Of a stretch of 64,000 nt of DNA, positions 57,456 to 64,000 are shown in pieces. Every line of letters starts with the position of its first letter. Within the stretch, counting starts at the first letter, position 1. The DNA lies in the NCBI RefSeq assembly GCF_004362215.1, contig NZ_SNWR01000002.1, positions 806,001 through 870,000 of the forward strand. Direction: 5' to 3'. Under the pieces are notes generated by a model that made no database searches, was not told the origin of the DNA, and worked only from the letters and a program-made list of their open reading frames with translations. The position numbers were made by a program, and so were the translations under genes. This stretch comes from Paractinoplanes brasiliensis. GTDB taxonomy: Bacteria; Actinomycetota; Actinomycetes; Mycobacteriales; Micromonosporaceae.

Positions 57456-58979
57456 TCAGCTGTTGCGGGGGCGGCGAGCGACGATCACGGCGTGCGTGGT
57501 GGGCCAGTCCATCGGGGCGCCGTCGTCGGCGAAGAGCTGGGCCACGGGGGCTATGCGGTTGGTGACAACCCAGTCGTTGCGCAGGGGGTGGGAGGCCGGG
57601 TCGAGGTCGAAGCCGGCCTCGGCCAGCAGGGTCACCCAGTCGGCGAAGTCGAGGCCGCAGAACTGCTCGTGGGTCTCGGAGAGCCAGTTGTCGGTGTAGT
57701 CCTTGCGGGTGAGGAAGTCCATGGCCTGGCCCAGCGGGAGGCGGACCGTGCCGCCGGGCCGGGCCTCGAACGCGAACGGGAAGGCGAAGTCGACCGCGAA
57801 CTGGTCGAGCTTGGCGCGCGTCGACAACCCGCCCACATAGGCGGCCACCTCGGCCGAGGGCAGGGAGGCGAGGTCCGTACGGGGGGAAGCGGGGTTTGCC
57901 CCGTCGTCGTCGGTCAGGCGCAGCAGGACTGGACGGGTGCGGTCGCCGGGGCCGCAGACGTCGCTGTTGATCCAGACGCCGCCGGGGACGGTGTGGTCGT
58001 GGATGCGGCGGGCGAACTCGACCAGCGACTCCCGCTGCCTGCCGTACGACCAGATCTCATGCGTGAGCGCGAACGTGAGGGTGGTGTCCACGGAGCGGTC
58101 CGGCAGCACCGCGCCGCCGAGGACGTTGCGCTGGTAGAAGTACACGTTGGCGTTGCGGAAGACGCCCTGCGCCTTCTTGTGCACGCATTCCTGGTACAGG
58201 TGGCGGGCGACCTCGACGCCGATCAGGTCGCTCTCGTGCAGCGCGTCGTCGCGGTCGGCCAGTTCGAGCACCGCGCCGGCGCCGCAGCCGATGTCGACGA
58301 TCCGGCCCGGCTGCACGTACCGGCGTACGGCGGCCCATTTGCGCTCGGCGGCGTCGGCGAAGGCTTCCACGTACGTGCGGTAGTCGCGCGTCGCGGTCAG
58401 GCCGCCCTCGTCGCCGACGACCGGGTCGTTGACCACCGTACGCACGACAGCAGGCAGCCCGTAGCGGTCGTAGACGTCGACCGTGGCGGGGTGGGCGAGC
58501 TTGCGCCACGACTCGTCACCGGCGGCCAGCCGCAGCAGCACGTCCCACGGCCGTTCGGGCGTCACCGTCAAGGCCGGGTCGGCCTCGACCGGCGCGATCG
58601 CGAAGCCCAGCTCCTCGTAGAGGGCGGCGACCTGCGGCGTCGAGCAGGCGACCAGGGTGTCGGCCGGGGTCAGCTCGAGCCCGGTGGCCACCGTGACGGT
58701 CTTCAGTGTGACCTGCGCGAACCTGTCCGTCGGGGCGGTGTCGAAGATCGGCACGACCACCGACCGCAGCCCGGTCTCGACGCTGAACCGCTCGATCGCC
58801 GCCTCGCGCCGGTGGTACGGGACGGGGTTGCGTTTGGTGTTCTCGTGGTTGGCCGAGGTGACGGCCCAGACGATCGTGCCGGCGCCCTCGTCGGCCAGCC
58901 GCTGCAGGTACTCGGCCTGGAACCGGGTCAGCAGGTGGTGCCGACCCGGGAAGAGCACGTAGCGCGGCGTCTCGGTCAC
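57456..58979 (-). CDS. Nucleotidyltransferase-like domain fused to SAM-dependent methyltransferase
   Basis: A 507-residue protein with two parts. Residues about 1-170 resemble an NMN adenylyltransferase/cytidylyltransferase fold (FPGRHHLLTRFQ near the start, then VTSANHENTKRNPVPYHRRE and ACSTPQVAALYEELG), although the canonical HxGH is altered. Residues about 215-420 are a class I methyltransferase with VDIGCGAGAVLEL and a C-terminal extension. No DNA-methyltransferase motif (such as NPPY or DPPY) is visible, so the substrate is more likely a small molecule or protein. GTG start. Upstream of, and co-directional with, the RAMA-CBS gene. Confidence 0.7.
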   Translation of the reverse strand: MTETPRYVLFPGRHHLLTRFQAEYLQRLADEGAGTIVWAVTSANHENTKRNPVPYHRREAAIERFSVETGLRSVVVPIFDTAPTDRFAQVTLKTVTVATGLELTPADTLVACSTPQVAALYEELGFAIAPVEADPALTVTPERPWDVLLRLAAGDESWRKLAHPATVDVYDRYGLPAVVRTVVNDPVVGDEGGLTATRDYRTYVEAFADAAERKWAAVRRYVQPGRIVDIGCGAGAVLELADRDDALHESDLIGVEVARHLYQECVHKKAQGVFRNANVYFYQRNVLGGAVLPDRSVDTTLTFALTHEIWSYGRQRESLVEFARRIHDHTVPGGVWINSDVCGPGDRTRPVLLRLTDDDGANPASPRTDLASLPSAEVAAYVGGLSTRAKLDQFAVDFAFPFAFEARPGGTVRLPLGQAMDFLTRKDYTDNWLSETHEQFCGLDFADWVTLLAEAGFDLDPASHPLRNDWVVTNRIAPVAQLFADDGAPMDWPTTHAVIVARRPRNS

Positions 58980-59186
58980 GACCGATGATCTTAACGGGGT
59001 GACTCCCGGCCCGGGGTCCGGCCGCCGATCACCGCTTGATCAATGGCGCGGTTGTCGGCCACCCGACCGATCGCCACGGCGGATGATCGGACATTAGTGG
59101 GCATTGTCGCTGTCGGCCCTTGTCAATTCGATGGACTTCGCCGCAACGGCCGCCGAACAATGCTGGTGACCGTTCGGGAGGTCCTC

Positions 59187-59504
59187 ATGAACAACTCCGC
59201 ATCTGACCGGAACACCCAGTACGACGATCTCATCGACAAGACCCTCCAAGCCACGCAGAACAACAAAGAAATTGACCGGGGAAGCCTGGAGGCATTGCTG
59301 CGGGCGGGCCGGGACGCCCTGCTCGGCGAGACGACCGTCCACACGGTGGTGCACGGCCGTCGCGACGGCGAGGAGGCCGCGTTCACCGGTCGTATCGGGC
59401 GGCGCATCGGCCCCGTGGCCCCACCGACGGTCGAGGTCGTGGAGCCCGAGGACGGCGATGACGAGGGTCCCACGGTGCAGATCAACATCTGGGTGCGGCG
59501 GTGA
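59187..59504 (+). CDS. Small protein, candidate RiPP precursor
   Basis: A 105-residue protein encoded 13 bases before the radical SAM gene. It has a helical acidic N-terminal half (YDDLIDKTLQATQNNKEIDR, SLEALLRAGRDALLG) like a leader peptide, and a C-terminal half rich in Gly, Arg, Val and Pro ending VQINIWVRR. There are no cysteines. The family is not known to me; a leader-bearing precursor or a small partner of the maturase are the two readings. GGGAGG lies seven to eight bases before ATG 59187. Confidence 0.6.
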   Translation: MNNSASDRNTQYDDLIDKTLQATQNNKEIDRGSLEALLRAGRDALLGETTVHTVVHGRRDGEEAAFTGRIGRRIGPVAPPTVEVVEPEDGDDEGPTVQINIWVRR

Positions 59505-59517
59505 CCGGGGACAGGCG

Positions 59518-61302
59518 ATGAACACGCGCGGGCCGGTCGTGATCGTGTCGATGCCGTTCCACGGCGCCGACCGGCCCTCGATCCAGGCCGGGCTGCTGGC
59601 CGCGATCGTCCGCGAGCACGGCTTCGCGGCCCGCACCCTGCACGCGAACCTCGATCTCGCCGCGCGGATCGGGCCGGCCCGCTACGAGCAGCTGGCTCAG
59701 CACCGCGACCGGATGCTGGGGGAGTGGCTGTTCTCGGTCGCGGCGTTCGGCGCCCGCGCCCCCGATCCGGGGTCGGCCCTGCTCGACGACCTGCCCGGCG
59801 GCTTCCCGGACCGCAAGGAGCTGCTGCGGATCCGGCACGAGGTGGTGCCGGCCTATCTCGACGACCTGGTGAACACCTACGAGTGGCGGCAAACGAGTGT
59901 GGCCGGTTTCACCTGCACGTTTCAGCAGAACACCGCGTCGTTCGCCCTCGCGCGCCGGCTCAAGAATCGCTTTCCCGATCTCGTGACGGTGTTCGGCGGC
60001 GCCAATTTCGACGACGAGATGGGGATCGAGTGGGTTCGCACGATCGACTGTGTCGACTACGCGATTCGCGGCGAGGCCGACGAGTCTTTTCCGCAATTAC
60101 TGCACGCCCTCGCGACCGGTGACAATCCGGCCGGAATTCCCGGGGTGATCCGCCGTGACGACGACGGCACGGTCACCGCCACCCCGCCGGCGCCCCCGTC
60201 GGCGCTGCCGGTCGTCGCGCCGGACTACGACGAGTTCTTCCGCGCCGATCACGACTCCCGGGTCTGGATCCCGATCGAGACGTCGCGCGGCTGCTGGTGG
60301 GGCGAGAAGCATCACTGCACGTTCTGCGGCCTCAACGCCACCACCATGCGGTTCCGCGCCAAGCCGCCGGGCAGCGCCCTCGAGGAGCTCGACCGGCAGG
60401 CCCGCCGCTACGGGCATTTCACCTTCGCCGCCGTCGACAACATCCTCGACACCGGCTATCTGCGCACGCTGCTGCCCGAACTGGCCGCGCGGGACCGGGG
60501 GTACGAGCTGTTCTACGAGATCAAGGCCAACCTGCGCCGCGATCAGGTGCGGCTGCTGGCCCGGGCCGGGGTGACCCGGGTGCAGCCGGGCCTGGAATCG
60601 CTGAGCACGCGCGTTCTCGCCCTGATGCGCAAGGGGGCGACGGCCCCGCAGAACGTCAACCTGCTGCGCTGGGCGCGGTACTACGGCCTCGACGTGCAGT
60701 GGAACCTGCTCTGGGGCTTCCCCGGCGAGACCCGCGACGACTACACCGGGCAGGCCGCTCTGGTGCCGCGCCTGGCCCACCTGCAACCGCCGGGCGGCGC
60801 CGACCGCATCTGGCTCGAACGGTTCAGCCCGCTGTTCACCGACGAACGTGTCCGCGGCCGCCGGCCCGAGAGAAGCTACGCGTACGTCTACCCGCCGTCG
60901 ATCGACCTGGAGCGGGTGGCCTACTTCTTCGAGTACGAGGTGGCCGGCGGCCTGCCCGAGGAGGCGTACGACGGGCTGCGCCGTGCGGCCGGGGCCTGGC
61001 AGCGCGCCTGGGACGCGCCCGGGCGGCCCTCCCTGACATTCCGCCACGCCCCGCGATTCCTGCAGGTCTACGACGCGCGCCACCCGGGTCACGAGTGCAC
61101 ACACACGTTCGACGGGCCCGCCGCCGACGTCTACTCCGCGTGCTCTGACCGTCCGGCGCGTGCCCGGGCCGTACGGGAAACGCTCGGTCTGAGCGCGCAC
61201 ACCGTGCACGAATCGCTCGCCGAGTTCGACCGGCTGGGCCTGATGCTCCTCGAGGACGACACCGCGCTCGCGCTTGCCCTGCCGGCCGTCGCGGGCCGCT
61301 GA
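59518..61302 (+). CDS. RiPP-type B12-binding radical SAM maturase (C-methyltransferase-like)
   Basis: A 594-residue enzyme. The radical SAM cluster site is C259-x7-C267-x2-C270 in RGCWWGEKHHCTFCGLN, a spacing and sequence typical of the B12-dependent RiPP-maturation group (rSAM 'ocin' family). The N-terminal 200 residues form a cobalamin-binding-like domain (FTCTFQQN, VTVFGGANFDDE). It probably methylates unreactive carbons in a peptide. GGGGACAGG precedes ATG 59518. It lies in one unit with the small protein and faces the orphan gene. Confidence 0.85.
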   Translation: MNTRGPVVIVSMPFHGADRPSIQAGLLAAIVREHGFAARTLHANLDLAARIGPARYEQLAQHRDRMLGEWLFSVAAFGARAPDPGSALLDDLPGGFPDRKELLRIRHEVVPAYLDDLVNTYEWRQTSVAGFTCTFQQNTASFALARRLKNRFPDLVTVFGGANFDDEMGIEWVRTIDCVDYAIRGEADESFPQLLHALATGDNPAGIPGVIRRDDDGTVTATPPAPPSALPVVAPDYDEFFRADHDSRVWIPIETSRGCWWGEKHHCTFCGLNATTMRFRAKPPGSALEELDRQARRYGHFTFAAVDNILDTGYLRTLLPELAARDRGYELFYEIKANLRRDQVRLLARAGVTRVQPGLESLSTRVLALMRKGATAPQNVNLLRWARYYGLDVQWNLLWGFPGETRDDYTGQAALVPRLAHLQPPGGADRIWLERFSPLFTDERVRGRRPERSYAYVYPPSIDLERVAYFFEYEVAGGLPEEAYDGLRRAAGAWQRAWDAPGRPSLTFRHAPRFLQVYDARHPGHECTHTFDGPAADVYSACSDRPARARAVRETLGLSAHTVHESLAEFDRLGLMLLEDDTALALALPAVAGR

Positions 61303-61303
61303 T

Positions 61304-61774
61304 TCAGACGGCGTTGGAGAAACGGATACGAAGATGGTCGATGCGATTGAGCCGCGGATCCGGCATCACCCGGTTGTCGATCCAGCTGAGCACCGCGCAG
61401 TTGCCCCGCGGGTCGGCCCAGGGGTGGGCCGACACCTCGTGCCGGAACGTCGCCAGCGTGACGCCCACGTTGTCCACCACGTCGATCGCGATCCCGAGCG
61501 TCACCGGGGCGAACACGTACGGGTTGCGCACGGAGGCATCCGTCTGCACGACCAGGCTGCGTACGAATGTGCCGTCCGCGCCCTCGACGGACTGAACGAA
61601 CGCCACCGCGGCGGCGCGCATCGAGCACGGCGTCTCGGCCGGCGAGGCACACGCCGTGACCGACCAGCCGTCACCGTCACAGGGGAAGACCGGCTGATCG
61701 AGCGGCGCCGGGGCCGTCCCGCGCGGCGGTCCGATCATCAACCGGGTCAGCACGGGCAGGAGTGTCCTGGTCAT
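61304..61774 (-). CDS. Uncharacterised protein at the RiPP locus
   Basis: A 156-residue protein that I do not recognise. It lacks a clear signal peptide, has three cysteines (PCDGDGW, TACASPAETPCS) in the N-terminal half and a beta-rich C-terminal half (FAPVTLGIAIDVVDNVGVTL, CAVLSWIDNRVMPDPRL). GAAAGGAAAC gives a ribosome site for ATG 61774. It is divergent from the SARP gene and convergent with the maturase, so may be regulated with the locus; nothing in its sequence shows a role. Confidence 0.6.
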   Translation of the reverse strand: MTRTLLPVLTRLMIGPPRGTAPAPLDQPVFPCDGDGWSVTACASPAETPCSMRAAAVAFVQSVEGADGTFVRSLVVQTDASVRNPYVFAPVTLGIAIDVVDNVGVTLATFRHEVSAHPWADPRGNCAVLSWIDNRVMPDPRLNRIDHLRIRFSNAV

Positions 61775-61832
61775 GTCGTTTCCTTTCTCCCCCGTCCGGG
61801 ACGGACACCCGCCCGGAACATCGTCCGCGTCG

Positions 61833-64000
61833 ATGGTTACGGAGGCCGCTGCAGCACCCGCTGCACCGCGTGTTGCACTGACCTTCGACGTGCTCGGGCC
61901 GCTGGCCGTGCACCGCAACGGCCGGCCGGTCCGGCTGGGGCCCGTGCAGCAGCAGGTCGTGCTGGCGGTCCTGCTGCTGCACGGCGACCGGCCGCTGAGC
62001 GTGCCCGCGATGATCGACGCGGTCTGGGGTGAGAACGCCCCGGCCTCCGCGGTCAACCTCGTGCAGCGGCACGTGTCCGGCTTGCGGCGGGTGCTCGAAC
62101 CCGATCGCGCCGCGCACGCCGCGACCAGCCGGCTGGCCTGGACCGGCTCGGGTTACCGGCTCGGCGTCGGCGACGACGTGTTCGACCTGGCGCGGTTCGA
62201 GGCCGCCGTGCGCCGGGCCCGGCAGGCGCGCGACGCCGGCGACCCCAAAGCCGCCGCCGGCGAGCTGCGTACGGCTCTGCTGCTCGTCCGCGGCCCACTG
62301 TGCGACGGCCTGAGCAGCCCGTTCCTCGACGCCGAACGGGAACGCCGGGCCGAACGGGTGCTCGGCGTGCTGGAGGACCGCATCGAGCTCGACCTGGCCG
62401 CCGGTGACGCCGTCGCGGTCGTCGACGAGCTGCGCCGGCTGGTCACCGAGCACCCGCTGCGCGAACGGTGGCACGAGCTGCTCATGCTCGCGCTGTCCCG
62501 GGCCGGGCGGCGGGCCGACGCGCTGGCCGCTTTCCAGCACGCCCGGCGGCTGCTGCGCGACGAGCTCGGTGTCGACCCGGCCGCGCCACTACGACAGCTG
62601 CACCAGAGCATCCTGGCCGGAGAGACCACCGGCACCGAGCCGCCCCGGACAGCGACCGCCGTGCCGGCCCAGCTTCCGCACGCGCTGGGCGACTTCGTCG
62701 GCCGTGAGGCCGAGCTCCGGCAGCTCGACCGGCTCCTCGACCGGGACGAGGCCGGTGTGGCCGCGATCTCGGGAACGGCCGGCGTCGGCAAGACGACACT
62801 GGCGGTGACCTGGGCCCACCGCGTACGGGAGCGCTTCCCCGAAGGCCAGCTCTACGTCAACCTGCGCGGGTTCGACCCGGCCGGCGCCCCGGCCGACCCG
62901 GGCAAGGTCATCCGCGGGTTCCTTGAGGCCCTGGCCGTGCCGCCGGACCGGATCGGCGCCGACCCCGACGCGCACGCCGCCCTCTATCGCAGCGCGGTGG
63001 CCGGCCGGCGCGTCCTGATCGTGCTCGACAACGCCCTCGACGCCGACCAGGTGCGGCCGCTGCTGCCCGGCACGCCCGGCTGCCTGGTCGTCGTGACCAG
63101 CCGCAACGAACTGCTCAGCCTGGTCGCCCTGGACGGCGCCCGGCCGGTGCACGTCGACCTGATGAGCCCGAGCCAGGCCCGCGACCTGATCGGGCGGCGG
63201 CTCGGGCGCGACCGGGTGCACGACGAGCCGGCCGCCGTCCGGCAGATCATCGACGCCTGCGCCCGCCTGCCGCTCGCCCTGTCGGTCGTGGTCGCCCGCG
63301 CGGCGGCCCATCCGCAGTTCCCGCTCTCCGCCACCGCCGAGGAGTTGCGCCGCGCCCAGGGCAGCCTCGACGTGTTCGACGCGGGTGACCTGGTCACGAA
63401 CGTACGGGCGGTGTTCGCCTGCTCGTACCGGGCGCTGACCGCCCCCGCCGCCCGCCTGTTCCGGCTGCTCGGCCTGCACCCCGGCCCCGACATCTCGATC
63501 GCCGCCGCCGGGGGACTGGCCGCCGTGCCCGCCGCCGCGGTGCGCGCGCAGATCAACGAGCTGGCCCGCGCCCACCTGATCGCCGAACGCGCCCCGGGCC
63601 GGTTCGTGCTGCACGACCTGCTGCGCGCGTACGCCGCGGAGCTGGTCGCCGCCACCGAGTCGCCCGACGAGCGGCGGGCCGCGGTCCGGCGCTCGCTGGA
63701 CCACTACCTGCACACCGCGTACGCCGCCGACCGCCGGCTCGGCGAGTTCCGTGACGACCTGATCGGCCTGGAACCGGCCGTCCCCGGCGCTCGCACCGAG
63801 CAACCGGCCGACCAGCAGGCCGCGCTCGCCTGGTTCGCAGCCGAGGAACCGGTGCTGCTGGCCTCGCTGCGGCAGGCTGTCCACGACGGCTACGACCGGC
63901 ACGCCTGGCAGCTGGGCTGGACGCTGATCCCGTTCCTCGACCGGCAGGGCCGCGCCCACGACCTCGCCGCCGCGCAGGAACTGGCCCTGGCCGCGGCGAA
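61833..64000 (+). CDS. AfsR/SARP-family regulator with NB-ARC domain (3' end outside window)
   Basis: An open frame of 722 codons runs from ATG 61833 to the window end with no stop. Residues about 15-105 are an OmpR-type winged helix, about 115-265 a BTAD domain (LVRGPLCDGL, LRERWHELLMLALSRAGRRADAL) and from about 285 an NB-ARC ATPase (GTAGVGKTTLA P-loop near residue 313, VLIVLDNALDADQVRPLL, RLPLALSVV), followed by a winged helix and the start of TPR-like helices. This is the AfsR/large SARP architecture that activates natural-product genes. It lies next to the RiPP locus and is its likely activator. Confidence 0.9.
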   Translation, partial: MVTEAAAAPAAPRVALTFDVLGPLAVHRNGRPVRLGPVQQQVVLAVLLLHGDRPLSVPAMIDAVWGENAPASAVNLVQRHVSGLRRVLEPDRAAHAATSRLAWTGSGYRLGVGDDVFDLARFEAAVRRARQARDAGDPKAAAGELRTALLLVRGPLCDGLSSPFLDAERERRAERVLGVLEDRIELDLAAGDAVAVVDELRRLVTEHPLRERWHELLMLALSRAGRRADALAAFQHARRLLRDELGVDPAAPLRQLHQSILAGETTGTEPPRTATAVPAQLPHALGDFVGREAELRQLDRLLDRDEAGVAAISGTAGVGKTTLAVTWAHRVRERFPEGQLYVNLRGFDPAGAPADPGKVIRGFLEALAVPPDRIGADPDAHAALYRSAVAGRRVLIVLDNALDADQVRPLLPGTPGCLVVVTSRNELLSLVALDGARPVHVDLMSPSQARDLIGRRLGRDRVHDEPAAVRQIIDACARLPLALSVVVARAAAHPQFPLSATAEELRRAQGSLDVFDAGDLVTNVRAVFACSYRALTAPAARLFRLLGLHPGPDISIAAAGGLAAVPAAAVRAQINELARAHLIAERAPGRFVLHDLLRAYAAELVAATESPDERRAAVRRSLDHYLHTAYAADRRLGEFRDDLIGLEPAVPGARTEQPADQQAALAWFAAEEPVLLASLRQAVHDGYDRHAWQLGWTLIPFLDRQGRAHDLAAAQELALAAA

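Noticed and set aside
58980..59186. Clear SARP direct-repeat operator upstream of the RiPP genes
   Set aside because: GTC-containing words recur, but spacing and match are too irregular to call a site.

Overview
The window is 64 kb of very GC-rich, gene-dense actinobacterial chromosome. Evidence for the group includes ESX/type VII-like secretion substrates, a GerW/YtfJ sporulation protein, an AfsR/SARP regulator, a DUF3152 lipoprotein, an MgtA-like mannosyltransferase, F420-type oxidoreductases, frequent GTG starts and frequent leaderless promoters (TANNNT about 6 bases before the start codon). The recurring CGTACGG word and gene content make Actinoplanes or another Micromonosporaceae genus my best guess; this is an inference. 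No rRNA, tRNA, CRISPR array, transposase or prophage was seen.

Layout. 0.2-3.0 kb: small ESX-type group (WXG100-like, EspC-like, orphan and YbaB-like proteins). 3.3-10.9 kb: housekeeping and single enzymes (D-threonine aldolase-like, GNAT, S33 peptidase, peptide deformylase, SnoaL-like and MarR genes, flavin disulfide reductase, DUF3152 lipoprotein). 11.3-20.1 kb: ABC-F protein, membrane-linked hydrolase, GNAT, ABC exporter, GerW, a 59-residue antitoxin-like gene, AraC regulator and a frameshifted RibD/DHFR-like gene. 20.2-22.5 kb: two overlapping GT4 glycosyltransferases. 22.5-30.0 kb: a catabolic regulon, with MFS transporter, 2-hydroxyacid dehydrogenase, FAD dehydrogenase, AtuA-like and DUF4387 proteins on one strand, and GntR regulator plus tartrate/isopropylmalate-type dehydrogenase divergent, separated by a clear promoter-operator. 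30-36 kb: third GT4 enzyme, two-component system, esterase, secreted GH5 cellulase. 36-42 kb: decayed LLM oxidoreductase, three MarR-type regulators with visible operators, F420-dependent reductase-like protein and transporters. 42-46.6 kb: second two-component system, whose kinase carries an expanded tandem repeat, and a TetR/esterase divergent pair. 46.6-53.1 kb: a non-phosphorylative sugar-acid pathway (lactonase, IlvD/Edd dehydratase, SDR, FAH hydrolase) with a molybdopterin oxidoreductase. 53.1-59.0 kb: Ser/Thr kinase, universal stress protein, and a co-directional pair: a nucleotidyltransferase-like/methyltransferase fusion followed by a RAMA-CBS-CBS-HEPN-like protein. 59.2-64.0 kb: a probable RiPP locus with a small candidate precursor, a B12-type radical SAM maturase, a convergent orphan and a SARP regulator cut by the window end.

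Two places look most likely to hold undescribed biology. One is the RAMA-CBS-HEPN-like protein with its upstream fusion methyltransferase (55.9-59.0 kb), which has the architecture of a conflict or defence effector. The other is the radical SAM RiPP locus at 59.2-64 kb. The 22.5-30 kb regulon is a third candidate, since its substrate cannot be assigned to a known pathway. Minisatellite-like repeats occur at six places, three of them in frame inside proteins, and two genes are visibly decayed. Functional statements rest on motif recognition by eye; no database search was run.
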